Assembly: GCF_003691585.1 (NCBI RefSeq) | Contig: NZ_CP033169.1 | Span: forward strand, 2,976,001-3,040,000 | Length of the DNA: 64,000 nucleotides | Direction of reading: 5' to 3' | DNA from: Biomaibacter acetigenes | GTDB taxonomy: Bacteria > Bacillota > Thermosediminibacteria > Thermosediminibacterales > Tepidanaerobacteraceae | In this document: one piece after another, positions 47,492-57,073 of the stretch | How the letters are laid out: the number at the start of each line of letters is the position of its first letter | Numbering within the stretch: the stretch's first letter is position 1 | Position numbers and translations under genes: made by a program | Notes under the pieces: model-generated | The model's database searches: none | What the model was told of the DNA's origin: nothing | The model's input: the letters and a program-made list of their open reading frames with translations, nothing else

Positions 47492-48322
47492 TTAACAATA
47501 TTCATCTGAGCGTTTTGGTGCAATATTCATAAAATAAAGTATGGCTTCAAGCACCCCGCCACCTATAGCCCGGGCCTTATCGGATATGGTATAGCAATAG
47601 TCCACAATCTGTCTCGGGTCTACATCGCCTATTTTCATACCCTTGAAAACCTCAGTCCCGTCTCTTATCATGCCCCTTACCACACCATCAATAGAGGCTT
47701 CTACAGGAGTTCCCGATACCTCAGCCACCACGCAGTCTGCCTTTACAGTGCTTCCGATATCATGGAAAACCTTAATTTTACCATCTGCAGGGGCATAAAT
47801 AACTCTTTCTTTAGAAAATCCAAGAATCTCTCCCGGTATGCCGGTATTTTCCCGAGCTCTGCCGGAAAATATGACCTTACCCAGATTATGCCCTCTTTGA
47901 GTTTCCACCACGGCGTGGCAGTCCAGCCCTGCGCAGAATCCCGGGCCTACCCCTATCACTATTGGCGCCATGTCCATACTCGTGCCGAGGTTCTTTTTTG
48001 CCATTATGGCATCCACCAGCGCCAAAGGTTTTAGCTCATCGAGTAGCCTGGCTTCAGGATCTATCAATACGGCAATGGAATTTTCACTGATGATTTTCAA
48101 GGCCTGAGCCACATCCTGGGCAAATCTTGCAGTGACGCCTTCCACGGTGATGGTCCCGTCATAAACGGCCTCGGATAAGGCCACCCTGCGCCTTATGGCC
48201 ATGGGTTGCCGAACTTCGAGCATAATAATTTTAAAGCCACAGCGATAAAGCCTGTGGGCTATCCCTGTGGCCAGGTCTCCCGCTCCCCGGATCACAACGG
48301 TGGTGTTTTCATTTATTTTCAT
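47492..48322 (-). CDS. yqeB: YqeB: selenium-dependent Mo hydroxylase maturation protein
   Basis: The 276-residue protein starts with a Rossmann-like VVIRGAGDLATGIAHRLYRC and has VIGVGPGFCAGLDCHAVVETQ and PADGKIKVFHDIGS. It belongs to the EF2563/YqeB family, whose genes track with selenium-dependent molybdenum hydroxylases and SelD in comparative genomics. It probably helps install selenium or the sulfido/selenido ligand on the Mo cofactor. It overlaps xdhC by 4 bases. Confidence 0.85.
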   Translation of the reverse strand: MKINENTTVVIRGAGDLATGIAHRLYRCGFKIIMLEVRQPMAIRRRVALSEAVYDGTITVEGVTARFAQDVAQALKIISENSIAVLIDPEARLLDELKPLALVDAIMAKKNLGTSMDMAPIVIGVGPGFCAGLDCHAVVETQRGHNLGKVIFSGRARENTGIPGEILGFSKERVIYAPADGKIKVFHDIGSTVKADCVVAEVSGTPVEASIDGVVRGMIRDGTEVFKGMKIGDVDPRQIVDYCYTISDKARAIGGGVLEAILYFMNIAPKRSDEYC

Positions 48323-49155
48323 GAACCCGCACCTCCCTTTTTTGACAGAGATACTCCGGTAGTTCCATTTCTCACCATCATTATTTCCGCCAGTATGCTG
48401 AGGGCAATCTCTTCCGGAGTTTCAGCGCCCAGGTCCAGGCCTATAGGTGCGTAAACTTTCCTTAAAAGGGCCTCCTCCATACCTTCGCTCCTCAGCTGTG
48501 CAAATACATCGGCCACCTTTTTTCTGCTGCCTATCATTCCGATGTAACCGGCATCGGTTTTCAATGCTGCCTCCAGCATCATCTTATCCTGGCGGTGCCC
48601 CCGGGTCACGATGACTATGGAAGTCCCGCGGTCTATCTCGCAGCCTGACAGTGCCCTGGCCATGTCTTCCTCCACCAGGATATCGTCCACTTCCGGAAAC
48701 CTCTGACGGTTGGCCCATTCCGGCCTATCGTCGATTACCGTCACTTTGCAGCCCGTCATGACCGCCATATCCGCCAGGGCTTTTCCCACATGGCCACCTC
48801 CGGCTATGATGACATGGGGCCGGGACTTAAAAACCTCAATGAAGAGTTCCACATCACCTCCGCAGAGCATGGGAAGCCCGCCGGCCTTGCTCTGGTTTAA
48901 AGTGTATGCGGCAAGATGGGATCTGCCTTCTCTGATGGCTGATCTTGCTTCTTCGATGGCTCTGGCCTCCACCAGACCTCCGCCCACGGTGCCGATGGCG
49001 CTCCCATCGTCAAACACCAGCATTTTGGCCGCATCATGGCGAGGTACGGAACCCTCGGCCTTTATCACCGTAACCAGGGCAAAAGACTTGCCTTCCCGCT
49101 GGGCTTTTAAAACCTCCTCGAAAATATTTATGGGACCTTTTTTTACGTCTGCCAT
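48319..49155 (-). CDS. xdhC: XdhC/CoxI-family Mo cofactor insertion protein
   Basis: XdhC proteins bind molybdenum cofactor, promote its sulfuration and pass it to xanthine dehydrogenase-type enzymes. This 278-residue protein has an N-terminal CoxI domain (FALVTVIKAEGSVPRHDAAK) and a C-terminal Rossmann domain (PHVIIAGGGHVGKALADMA; GMIGSRKK). The ATG at 49155 lies 8-10 bases after AAAGGTGA; an upstream start at 49167 is less likely. It is flanked by yqeB and mocA. Confidence 0.9.
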   Translation of the reverse strand: MADVKKGPINIFEEVLKAQREGKSFALVTVIKAEGSVPRHDAAKMLVFDDGSAIGTVGGGLVEARAIEEARSAIREGRSHLAAYTLNQSKAGGLPMLCGGDVELFIEVFKSRPHVIIAGGGHVGKALADMAVMTGCKVTVIDDRPEWANRQRFPEVDDILVEEDMARALSGCEIDRGTSIVIVTRGHRQDKMMLEAALKTDAGYIGMIGSRKKVADVFAQLRSEGMEEALLRKVYAPIGLDLGAETPEEIALSILAEIMMVRNGTTGVSLSKKGGAGS

Positions 49156-49182
49156 GGAAAACATCACCTTTCGAATAATATT

Positions 49183-49767
49183 TCATTTATATTCATAAGG
49201 CTTGAACTGGCATAGATAATCCACATCCTCAATTATCCCTGAATCATCTATCTCAAGGTATGAAGTGTCCTCCGGATGGTTGTTTATCACCTGCCTGGCA
49301 CCCATATCTCCGGAGACCTCAAGAATCTCTCCTTTGTATTTAACAGAAATTATGGGCGGATGTCCCCTGCGGCCTTTATAGACAGGAACCACAATTCCAA
49401 AGCCGCATTTATGGTAAAAATCTATAAGGCTGTCGATGATGCCGCTTTTTATGTAAGGCATATCTCCAAGAAGTATGGCAAAAGCCTCTGCCTCCTCCGG
49501 GAGGCTTTTTATCCCCAGTTTGAGGGAGGAGCTCATCCCTTCGGAGTAACCGGAATTGAACACCGCCGGTATGCCGTATTTTGCCGCAGCCTGTTCTCCA
49601 AAAGCCCTCTCATGGCCTGTTACCATTATTACTCCGGCCAAAGTGGAGCAGCAGGTTGCATCAAGCACCCGGTACAGCATGGGTTTGCCATCTATCATCC
49701 TGGAAAGTTTGTTCCCTCCTGCCCTTCGGCCCTCCCCGGCAGCAAGTATTATGCCATATACCACCAT
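49183..49767 (-). CDS. mocA: MocA-like molybdenum cofactor nucleotidyltransferase
   Basis: The 194-residue protein has the nucleotidyltransferase start VYGIILAAGEGRRAGGNKLS and the metal-binding LLGDMPYIKS. MocA proteins make molybdopterin cytosine dinucleotide, used by xanthine dehydrogenase-family enzymes. The ATG at 49767 is 6 bases after AGGAGG; a much longer reading upstream into yqeC is not credible. It is the partner of xdhC and yqeC. Confidence 0.87.
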   Translation of the reverse strand: MVVYGIILAAGEGRRAGGNKLSRMIDGKPMLYRVLDATCCSTLAGVIMVTGHERAFGEQAAAKYGIPAVFNSGYSEGMSSSLKLGIKSLPEEAEAFAILLGDMPYIKSGIIDSLIDFYHKCGFGIVVPVYKGRRGHPPIISVKYKGEILEVSGDMGARQVINNHPEDTSYLEIDDSGIIEDVDYLCQFKPYEYK

Positions 49768-49777
49768 ATTGTTCCTC

Positions 49778-50608
49778 CTACCAGATTTCAATAATAGGAT
49801 CTTCCTCCAAAAGGGATGTGATGAGAATTTTACCGATAAATAATTTCGATTTCTGGCTTGAATCTCCTTCTTTTTCACAACATTTCCCGGCATCTCCCCG
49901 AAGGGCTTCAGCAAGCTTTGTCCGCACTTTTGATGCAATCTGTCTGGCTTTATCAAGCAATATAAAATCTTCGGCCTTGTTTAGCACCAGGATCTTTTTA
50001 GAGAATAGTCCGGCATTTTTAAAAAGTCCCCGGGGACTCAATATTAACCTTGCAATGATTTCACAATCTATCATGGAACCCATGGATGTGCCGGTGATCT
50101 CCGATAGCAGTTCTGGCCTGTGAACGGTTTTCTCATCCAGGGTTCTTCCTATCGCATCCATTCCGATAACCCCAAACACCTGCGTGGCTTTTTGCGGCAC
50201 CACTGGCTCGTGAGGTCCCGGAGCCTTAATGGGCTTTCTTCTGGAACCATCGGCTTCCACAAGGATGTAGCTGCAAGCCCCCTCTTCAAAAAGTTCATCC
50301 AGCACCTCCGACAAAACGCCCTTTATTTTGTCGCCTTCTATTAACTGCTCCGCCAGGGTGACCATATTTGTCTGTCCGAAAGCTTTACATATTTTTTCTT
50401 TCGCAGAAAACGGATTATTGTCGAGAATCAGGGGACCTCCCTGTTCCGACAGTGGTTTGAACATCCTGGTAGTGGTGGATATAAGAACTTTATTGCCGGC
50501 CCTGCTCAATTCTCTTGCCAGACGGAAAATCAGAGCTGTCTTTCCGCCCGCCCCTACCACTGCTATCATTTCCCTGTCCTTTAATTCACAGGCCTCTACA
50601 ATATCCAT
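49778..50608 (-). CDS. yqeC: YqeC-like selenium-dependent hydroxylase accessory protein
   Basis: The 276-residue protein has a P-loop-like MIAVVGAGGKTALIFRLARE near residue 14 and SYILVEADGSRRKPIKAPGP near 118. It belongs to the YqeC family (putative selenium-dependent hydroxylase accessory protein YqeC), found with YqeB and SelD. Its role in Se-Mo cofactor maturation is inferred from phylogenetic association. It heads the 11-gene operon down to the nitrilase gene. Confidence 0.83.
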   Translation of the reverse strand: MDIVEACELKDREMIAVVGAGGKTALIFRLARELSRAGNKVLISTTTRMFKPLSEQGGPLILDNNPFSAKEKICKAFGQTNMVTLAEQLIEGDKIKGVLSEVLDELFEEGACSYILVEADGSRRKPIKAPGPHEPVVPQKATQVFGVIGMDAIGRTLDEKTVHRPELLSEITGTSMGSMIDCEIIARLILSPRGLFKNAGLFSKKILVLNKAEDFILLDKARQIASKVRTKLAEALRGDAGKCCEKEGDSSQKSKLFIGKILITSLLEEDPIIEIW

Positions 50609-50634
50609 GGCTTACACTCTCCCTGGAATTCAAT

Positions 50635-50658
50635 AAAAAAGGGAACCACCCGGTTCCC
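50635..50658 (-). terminator. Terminator between the permease and yqeC
   Basis: GGGAACC (50641-50647) and GGTTCCC (50652-50658) form a perfect 7-bp stem with a 4-base loop, followed on the minus strand by six T residues. It separates the xdh-permease transcript from the yqeC operon, though partial read-through is possible. Confidence 0.88.
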
Positions 50659-50679
50659 GAAGTCTAACCCTGGATCATA

Positions 50680-51927
50680 CTATTTCGTCTCCGCCTCTTC
50701 TCTCGGCAGAATCTGGTTTAAAATTATGCCCAGAATGGCAGCAAGGCCCATACCTCCAAACTGAATACCACCCCAGATCTTAATGATGGCTCCACCTATG
50801 CCTATGACCAGAATGACACTGGAAATTAATAGATTTCTGGGCTGTTTGAAATCCACCTTGTTTTCCACCACGGTTCTGACACCGATGCTGGCAATCATAC
50901 CGAAGAGTACTATAGATATACCACCAATGACCGGTTCCGGAATGGTCCGGATTGCTGCCCCCAATTTTTGAATGAAGGAAAGGAATATGGCCATGCAGGC
51001 TGCTATTCGCATAACTTCAGGTTTCCACACCCGGGTCAGGGCAAGAACTCCGGTATTTTCGGAATAGGTAGTGTTAGCAGGACCGCCGAAAATACCGGCC
51101 AGTGAGGTGCCGATGCCATCACCTATCAATGTCCTGTGAAGGCCGGGGTCTTTTACGAAGTCCTGTTCCACCGTGGCACCTACCGCCAGCACATCACCTA
51201 CATGTTCCACCATGGTGGCAATGGCTACCGGTGCAATAAGTCCAATGGCAGCAGCATTGAATACCGGCCATGTAAAATCAGGCATGGCAAACCATTTGGC
51301 TTCCACGATGGGCTGGAAGTTTACTATACCTGCAATAAGAGATATGACATATCCTACTACAATACCGCTGATGACGGGAAGCAGCCGCAGGAATCCCTTT
51401 ATATAAAGATTTACATAAGCTACTACCGCCAGCACTATAAGGGCAATCAACCAGTTTTTGCTGGCGCTACCTATGGCTACAGGCGCCAGATTCAAACCTA
51501 TAACCATTATGATGGGACCGGTTATGACGGGCGGCAGCAGGGATTCCATGAATTTCGGCCCGAGAAAATAGACCAGCGCAGCCATTACACAGTAAAGCAA
51601 GCCCGCTACGATGATTCCTCCCTGGGCGGCTGGAATCCCCATCTCTTTTACCACCAGTGCCACAGGGGCTATAAAAGCAAAGGATGAACCCAGGAATATT
51701 GGAACTTTTCTTTTAGTAACCAGATGAAACCACCAGGTCCCTATGCCTGCAGTGAACAACGCCACACTAACACTAAGACCTGTCAACAAAGGAACAAGAA
51801 CCGTCGCACCAAACATGGTAAAGGTATGCTGGACTCCAAGAATGAAAAGCTGACCAAAGGGCAAATAATCCCCCGGCCTTATGGGACCACTTACCTGAGT
51901 TTTGACAGCCGGTTGGCTGCTTGCCAT
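50680..51927 (-). CDS. NCS2-family uracil/xanthine permease
   Basis: This nucleobase:cation symporter-2 transporter is about 415 residues, with twelve to fourteen membrane segments. [15 protein letters not shown] and [20 protein letters not shown] are the NCS2 substrate and ion-binding signatures. The ATG at 51927 is 7 bases after GGGGG. It lies directly after the xanthine dehydrogenase genes, so xanthine, uric acid or uracil is the probable substrate. Confidence 0.9.
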   Translation of the reverse strand: MASSQPAVKTQVSGPIRPGDYLPFGQLFILGVQHTFTMFGATVLVPLLTGLSVSVALFTAGIGTWWFHLVTKRKVPIFLGSSFAFIAPVALVVKEMGIPAAQGGIIVAGLLYCVMAALVYFLGPKFMESLLPPVITGPIIMVIGLNLAPVAIGSASKNWLIALIVLAVVAYVNLYIKGFLRLLPVISGIVVGYVISLIAGIVNFQPIVEAKWFAMPDFTWPVFNAAAIGLIAPVAIATMVEHVGDVLAVGATVEQDFVKDPGLHRTLIGDGIGTSLAGIFGGPANTTYSENTGVLALTRVWKPEVMRIAACMAIFLSFIQKLGAAIRTIPEPVIGGISIVLFGMIASIGVRTVVENKVDFKQPRNLLISSVILVIGIGGAIIKIWGGIQFGGMGLAAILGIILNQILPREEAETK

Positions 51928-52025
51928 AGAATTTCCCCCTTTCATTTTTTTTGAAAAACTAATACTGATTACCCCCTTTGTCTAATTTTTGTCTCTAATT
52001 AGCTTAACCAAAAATCCCAGGAAAA

Positions 52026-54380
52026 TCAAGTTTTTGTAACCTTATTTTTTATTTTTTTCCATACCTGTTCGGAAGTGATGGGCAGTTCTTTAATGTCAAT
52101 GCCCAGAGCATCATACAGGGCATTACCTAATGCCGACGGCACTGATATCATGGGATGTTCGGCCACACCCCGGGCTCCGAAGGGTCCATCCAGCTGGGGG
52201 GTTTCTACGAAAAGAGGTATCAGTGTTTCCGGAATATCTTTGGCTGTGGGTATCTTGTAATCGGTAAAGGAATTGTTCAATAATTTTCCATCTTTATTGT
52301 AGACATAGCCTTCCAGCAGGGCGGTTCCGAGGCCCTGGACCACTCCACCGGTAATCTGGCCTTCGCACAAAATCCTGTTTATCACTCGGCCCACGTCAAA
52401 GGCGGAAACCACCTTTTTGACATGGATTTCACCGGTCCTGACATCCACTTCGATTTCTATTCCATGGGCACCATAGGTCCAGTCTATGGCAGGTAGCCCC
52501 TGGCCGGTTTCCGGGTCAAGATTGGTAAGACCCTGAGCAATATAGCTTCCCCTCCCTATGAGCGGTCCTCCTATGGCATTGCCGTTTGGATACACATAGC
52601 CCATGGCCAACTGCTGATAGGTCACGTACTCATCGGGATTATGCTTGATATACACCTTCTCATTGTCTATTTCCAGTTCATCTTCCGGGGCTCTGAGCAC
52701 CGCCGAGGCCACCTTTTTCATCTGTTCTATCAAATCCCTGGCGGCTTTTATGACAGCATTGCCCCCCATAAAAGTATATCTGCTGGCCACGGTCTGCCAG
52801 TCATAGGGCCCGGTGTCGGTGTCGTTTTCCCATACCACGTGGACTTTTTCCAGGGGCATTTTTAAGACTTCAGCCGCAATCTGGGCAAGGGCCGTGTATG
52901 TCCCCTGGCCGTAATCCGTCCCCGATGTAAGCACATCCACAGAACCATCTTCGTTGAATTTGATAATGGCCGATGATGATGTAAATGTAGGCATGGCCGG
53001 GGCCTTGTGAAGCACGGCTATCCCTTTGCCTTTCACTCTGCCGGTGACAAATTCCTTTTTACGCTCTTCTTCGGTTTTACTGCCTTTCCAACCAATCTCC
53101 TTTGCCACCATCTCCAGGCATTTGTCGACACGCCCGGTATTTTCTCTTATCTTTTCCCCGGTGATGGTGATGGAACCGGGCTTCAGCAGGTTTTTCATCC
53201 GCAGTTCATAGGGGTCAATGCCCATTTCATGGGCTATAATATCCATCTGCCTTTCTATAGCCCAGAAAAATTCTACATGGCCAAATCCCCGGTATGCCGT
53301 ACCATAAGGATGGTTCGTATATATGGTGTAGGAATCTATCCTGACATTGTCTATATCATAAGGGCCCGCGCCGGAATATCCCGAAGCCCTTCCGATGTTT
53401 ACACCGTAGTCAGCATAGGCTCCGGCATCCCAGTAATATGTTATGTCTTCTGCCAGAATTCTTCCTTCCGCTGACACCCCGGTTTTTATCCTGGCAATGA
53501 TTCCCTGGCGCACCGGTATGGTATTGAATTCTTCCTCCCTGGTGGCTACCAGTTTCACCGGCCTGCCGCCGGCTTTTCTGGAAAGAGTGGCAGCCAGAGG
53601 TTCCAGATGAATTCCCGCCTTGCCGCCAAATCCTCCACCTACATACGGAATCACTACATGAATTCTGGAATGGGGAATATTGAAAGCCACACTCATGAGG
53701 TTTCTGACGGTAAAAGGTGACTGAGCCGACGTATATATATTAATCCTGCCGCTGGGCAGCCATTCGGCGATTACTGCATGGGTTTCCATAGGCACGTGCT
53801 GCACCTGGGGCATACGGAATTCATTTTCAAAGATTCTGTAAGATTCTTGAAATCCTTTTTCTACATCACCCTTCCGGAGCTTAAAATGATTGGCTATGTT
53901 GGTATTGGGTCTGGGATTGAATACTCCTTTCATGAAACTGTAACTTCCCAGTTCTTCATGGACCAGAGGAGCATCCTCTTTTAACGCCTCCACAGGGTCA
54001 AACACCGCGGGCAGGGGTTCATATTCCACTTTAATGAGCCTCACGGCTTCTTCGGCGATTTCTTCGCTCACCGCCGCTACAGCCGCCACAGCTTCGCCCT
54101 GGTATCTTACCTTGTCCTTTGCAAGAATATCTTTATCCACCAGATAAAGCCCCAGTTTATATGGAAGTTCCGGGCCTGTAAGAACCGCCTTGACTCCCGG
54201 AAGTTTTTCAGCCCGGGAGGTATCTATGGAGCAAATCTTAGCGTGGGCGTGGGGACTTGTAAGAATCCTGGCATAGAGCATCCCCGGCAGTTTCATGTCA
54301 TGCACGTATCTGGCGCTGCCGGTTACTTTATCGACGCTCTCGATCCTGGGTATACTTTTACCGATATATGATTCATTCAT
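52026..54380 (-). CDS. Xanthine dehydrogenase-type molybdenum-binding subunit
   Basis: This 784-residue large subunit binds the Mo-pterin cofactor and hydroxylates a purine or other N-heterocycle. YVGGGFGGKAGIHLEP, GTAYRGFGHVEFFWAIERQM (the catalytic Arg region) and GPFGARGVAEHPMI (the conserved active-site Glu) are visible. Maturation genes next door suggest a labile selenium ligand on Mo rather than selenocysteine; I see no in-frame UGA. It overlaps the FeS subunit gene by 4 bases. Confidence 0.92.
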   Translation of the reverse strand: MNESYIGKSIPRIESVDKVTGSARYVHDMKLPGMLYARILTSPHAHAKICSIDTSRAEKLPGVKAVLTGPELPYKLGLYLVDKDILAKDKVRYQGEAVAAVAAVSEEIAEEAVRLIKVEYEPLPAVFDPVEALKEDAPLVHEELGSYSFMKGVFNPRPNTNIANHFKLRKGDVEKGFQESYRIFENEFRMPQVQHVPMETHAVIAEWLPSGRINIYTSAQSPFTVRNLMSVAFNIPHSRIHVVIPYVGGGFGGKAGIHLEPLAATLSRKAGGRPVKLVATREEEFNTIPVRQGIIARIKTGVSAEGRILAEDITYYWDAGAYADYGVNIGRASGYSGAGPYDIDNVRIDSYTIYTNHPYGTAYRGFGHVEFFWAIERQMDIIAHEMGIDPYELRMKNLLKPGSITITGEKIRENTGRVDKCLEMVAKEIGWKGSKTEEERKKEFVTGRVKGKGIAVLHKAPAMPTFTSSSAIIKFNEDGSVDVLTSGTDYGQGTYTALAQIAAEVLKMPLEKVHVVWENDTDTGPYDWQTVASRYTFMGGNAVIKAARDLIEQMKKVASAVLRAPEDELEIDNEKVYIKHNPDEYVTYQQLAMGYVYPNGNAIGGPLIGRGSYIAQGLTNLDPETGQGLPAIDWTYGAHGIEIEVDVRTGEIHVKKVVSAFDVGRVINRILCEGQITGGVVQGLGTALLEGYVYNKDGKLLNNSFTDYKIPTAKDIPETLIPLFVETPQLDGPFGARGVAEHPMISVPSALGNALYDALGIDIKELPITSEQVWKKIKNKVTKT

Positions 54381-54850
54381 CTATGCTCCCCCCTTTGGGC
54401 CACTTCTTTTATGGCCTCAATAATGGGATAATAGCCGGTGCACCGGCATAGATTGCCGGCTATGGCTTCCTTTATTTCTTCTTCTGTGGGGTTTGGATTT
54501 CTGTCAAGAAGGGCCTTGGCTGACATGATCATGCCCGGAGTGCAGAAGCCGCACTGCACTCCCTGATGCTTTATAAAAGCCTCCTGAACAGGGTGTAGTT
54601 TACCGTCTTTTGCAAGCCCTTCAATGGTGGTTATCTCGTGCCCATCAGCTTCCACAGCCAGCACCAGGCAGGAATTTACAGCCTTTCCATCAAATAAAAC
54701 GGTACAGGCGCCGCATTCTCCCGCTCCGCAGCCTTCCTTTGTCCCTGTCAGGGCCAGTTCTTCCCGCAGAACCGACAGAAGGGTCCTGTTTTCTTCAACG
54801 TTGACGCTGTAACTTTCTCCATTTACGGAAAGTGTTATATCCCTTTTCAT
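54377..54850 (-). CDS. Xanthine dehydrogenase-type [2Fe-2S] subunit
   Basis: This 157-residue electron-transfer subunit has two clusters: the plant-ferredoxin type [13 protein letters not shown] with a later Cys, and the helical type [14 protein letters not shown] plus [10 protein letters not shown]. It passes electrons from Mo to FAD. It overlaps both neighbours by 4 bases, so the three subunits are translationally coupled. Confidence 0.95.
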   Translation of the reverse strand: MKRDITLSVNGESYSVNVEENRTLLSVLREELALTGTKEGCGAGECGACTVLFDGKAVNSCLVLAVEADGHEITTIEGLAKDGKLHPVQEAFIKHQGVQCGFCTPGMIMSAKALLDRNPNPTEEEIKEAIAGNLCRCTGYYPIIEAIKEVAQRGEHR

Positions 54851-55680
54851 GTGATATCACCTTCCTGCTGTAAAATATCCCCGAGGATCCTTTCCAGGTA
54901 AATATCTACAATGGCAGCCCTGTATTCCTTTCCGGCCCGTATATCGTCTATTGGATTGATTATTGCTTTTACCTGCTCCCGTGCTGTTTCCAGTATTTCA
55001 TCATATTTCATCCCTGCCGCGTCAAATTCACAGCAAACAGGGGTGGGCGCACATGCGCCTACTGCCAGCCGGACCGTGGTACCATCATAAAATCCCGCAA
55101 CTCCCACGGCCGAAAGGTCATGTCCTCTTGAGCGGGACTTTTTCAAATACCTGCCCCTGCCTTTCGCCAGAGGCAATCTTATCCTCGTTACAATCTCATC
55201 GGGTAAAAGACAGTTCCTTTTCACACCGGTAAAAAAATCTTTCAGCGCAATCTCCCTGCTTCCATTTTTCCCACGCGCATCCACTGCGGCATTGAGCACC
55301 AACAGCGCCGGCGCCATGTCCGCCGCCGGTGATGCATTGCAGAGGTTTCCAACCACCGTAGCCCTGTTTCTTACCTGATGCGATGCCAGTGTGGCTCCGG
55401 CTTCTGCTAGAAGAGGCATCTTTTCCCTGACTTCCCTGGATTCTATAAGTTCGTTTATAGTAACGGCAGCCCCAATAAAAAGTTCTCTGTCGGATATTTG
55501 TAAATTTTTTAGCTCCTTTATGCCTTTTATGTCCACAAGGTGTGAAGGGGACATCGAGCCGTTTCTAATAGATACAATAATATCGGTACCGCCCGCCAAA
55601 ACCCTGGCATTCGGCTGCCCCAGCATCTTCACCGCTTCATCAATGCTTCCGGGCCTGTGATAAATAAACTTTCTTAACAT
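54847..55680 (-). CDS. Xanthine dehydrogenase-type FAD-binding subunit
   Basis: The 277-residue subunit has the VAO-type FAD motif ARVLAGGTDIIVSIRNG near residue 26 and the second FAD motif LCNASPAADMAPALL. It passes electrons to an acceptor, probably NAD(P). Two ATGs are adjacent; GGAGGTGAT precedes both, the second being better spaced. First gene of the xdh-permease transcript. Confidence 0.92.
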   Translation of the reverse strand: MLRKFIYHRPGSIDEAVKMLGQPNARVLAGGTDIIVSIRNGSMSPSHLVDIKGIKELKNLQISDRELFIGAAVTINELIESREVREKMPLLAEAGATLASHQVRNRATVVGNLCNASPAADMAPALLVLNAAVDARGKNGSREIALKDFFTGVKRNCLLPDEIVTRIRLPLAKGRGRYLKKSRSRGHDLSAVGVAGFYDGTTVRLAVGACAPTPVCCEFDAAGMKYDEILETAREQVKAIINPIDDIRAGKEYRAAIVDIYLERILGDILQQEGDIT

Positions 55681-55880
55681 CATATCACCTCCAATATTTC
55701 AATTTTTTTACTCCATCGAATATTAATCCTGACAATAACCTAAAATTGACTCCATTTAACCTTTTGACAATATATCAAACTTTCTCATATTAAAATTTAT
55801 TATGAATTTCGCCGTCAAAATTTACATTCCCTTTGTAATTATTTAACAAAAAGTAATGGTACACTTTTCTAAATATCAAT

Positions 55881-55909
55881 AAAAAAATATAGCAGATCTT
55901 CTGCTATAT
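55881..55909 (-). terminator. Terminator overlapping the wecB stop codon
   Basis: ATATAGCAGA (55887-55896) and TCTGCTATAT (55900-55909) form a 10-bp stem, followed on the minus strand by seven T residues. The wecB stop lies within the stem. It closes the backbone operon before the purine catabolism block. Confidence 0.85.
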
Positions 55910-57058
55910 TGAAACAAATTCCTCGGGTTTTTGCAGCGTCATACCAAAAAAATACATCAGGCTCTGGGCTATCCTCTTTGACGCAAAACCGTCACCGTAG
56001 GGATTTACCGCATTGGCCATTCTGTCATATTCATCTTTATTGGTTATCAGTTTTGTGGCTTCCTCGCAAATCCTGTGCCGGTCCGTGCCGACAACTTTCA
56101 CGGTGCCGGCCCTCACAGCCTCGGGCCTTTCGGTTTCATTTCTCAAAACCAGTACCGGCTTCCCCAGAGATGGCGCTTCTTCCTGGAGCCCCCCCGAATC
56201 GGTCATCACCATGTAGCATCTGGCCATAATATTGTGCATCTCATCCGTGTCCAGCGGGGGCAGCAGGATTATGCGGTCATGACCGCCCAGAATGCTGTAA
56301 GCCACATCCCTGACAGCGGGATTTAAATGTACGGGATAAACTATTACAACTTCAGGATTTTTTTCCACCATGTCCAGCAGGCCGCGGCATATGTCTTTCA
56401 GGGGTTCGCCAAGGTTTTCCCTTCTGTGGGCGGTTACCAGCACCACCTTTTTCTTTTTATAATCTATACGGTTGAGAATATCCGTTGAAAATATAAAGTC
56501 CTTTTTCACTGTGGTTTTCAGTGCATCGATGACGGTGTTGCCCGTTACAAAGATACTGTCAGGGTTTACTCCTTCCCTCAGCAGATTCTCCCTGGAAGTA
56601 TCGGTAGGCGAAAAATGCAGGTCCGCCAGGGAACCGGTCAATTTTCTATTCATCTCCTCGGGGAAGGGCAGCCATTTGTTAAAAGTCCTGAGACCCGCCT
56701 CTACATGGCCCACCTTTATGTGCATGTAAAATGCCGCCAGAGCTCCTATAAATGTGGTGGTGGTGTCGCCATGGACCAGCACCACATCAGGACGGGATTT
56801 TTCCAGGACATCTTTTAATCCGGTCAGTGCCCTTGCAGTGATGTCAAACAATGTCTGCCTGTCTGTCATGATGTCGAGGTCATAATCCGGCACCACATCA
56901 AAAAGGCTCAACACCTGGTCAAGCATCTGCCGGTGTTGAGCCGTGACTGCCACTTCACAATGGAAAAATTCATTCCTTTTTAATTCCTGTACCAGCGGTG
57001 CCATCTTTATAGCTTCCGGTCTTGTACCGAAAATGGTCAATACCTTTAACTTTCTCAA
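55904..57058 (-). CDS. wecB: UDP-N-acetylglucosamine 2-epimerase (non-hydrolysing)
   Basis: This enzyme makes UDP-ManNAc for wall teichoic acid linkage units or other surface glycans. The 384-residue GT-B-fold protein starts with VLTIFGTRPEAIKMAPLVQE and has VLVHGDTTTTFIGALAAF, VTAHRRENLGEPL and TDSGGLQEEAPSLGKPVLVL. The start is TTG, about 10 bases after GGGG. It pairs with the membrane transferase just upstream (B. subtilis mnaA-tagO type). Confidence 0.93.
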   Translation of the reverse strand: MRKLKVLTIFGTRPEAIKMAPLVQELKRNEFFHCEVAVTAQHRQMLDQVLSLFDVVPDYDLDIMTDRQTLFDITARALTGLKDVLEKSRPDVVLVHGDTTTTFIGALAAFYMHIKVGHVEAGLRTFNKWLPFPEEMNRKLTGSLADLHFSPTDTSRENLLREGVNPDSIFVTGNTVIDALKTTVKKDFIFSTDILNRIDYKKKKVVLVTAHRRENLGEPLKDICRGLLDMVEKNPEVVIVYPVHLNPAVRDVAYSILGGHDRIILLPPLDTDEMHNIMARCYMVMTDSGGLQEEAPSLGKPVLVLRNETERPEAVRAGTVKVVGTDRHRICEEATKLITNKDEYDRMANAVNPYGDGFASKRIAQSLMYFFGMTLQKPEEFVSI

Positions 57059-57073
57059 TTTCAGGATTCCCCT

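Noticed and set aside
52026-54380. Selenocysteine in the Mo-binding subunit
   Set aside because: The gene has no internal in-frame TGA. The neighbouring yqeB/yqeC genes instead point to a labile selenium ligand on the cofactor.
55684-55880. Purine riboswitch upstream of the xanthine dehydrogenase genes
   Set aside because: The 200-base AT-rich leader shows no recognisable three-way-junction core; only general promoter-like AT-rich sequence is seen, and no certain -35/-10 pair could be fixed.
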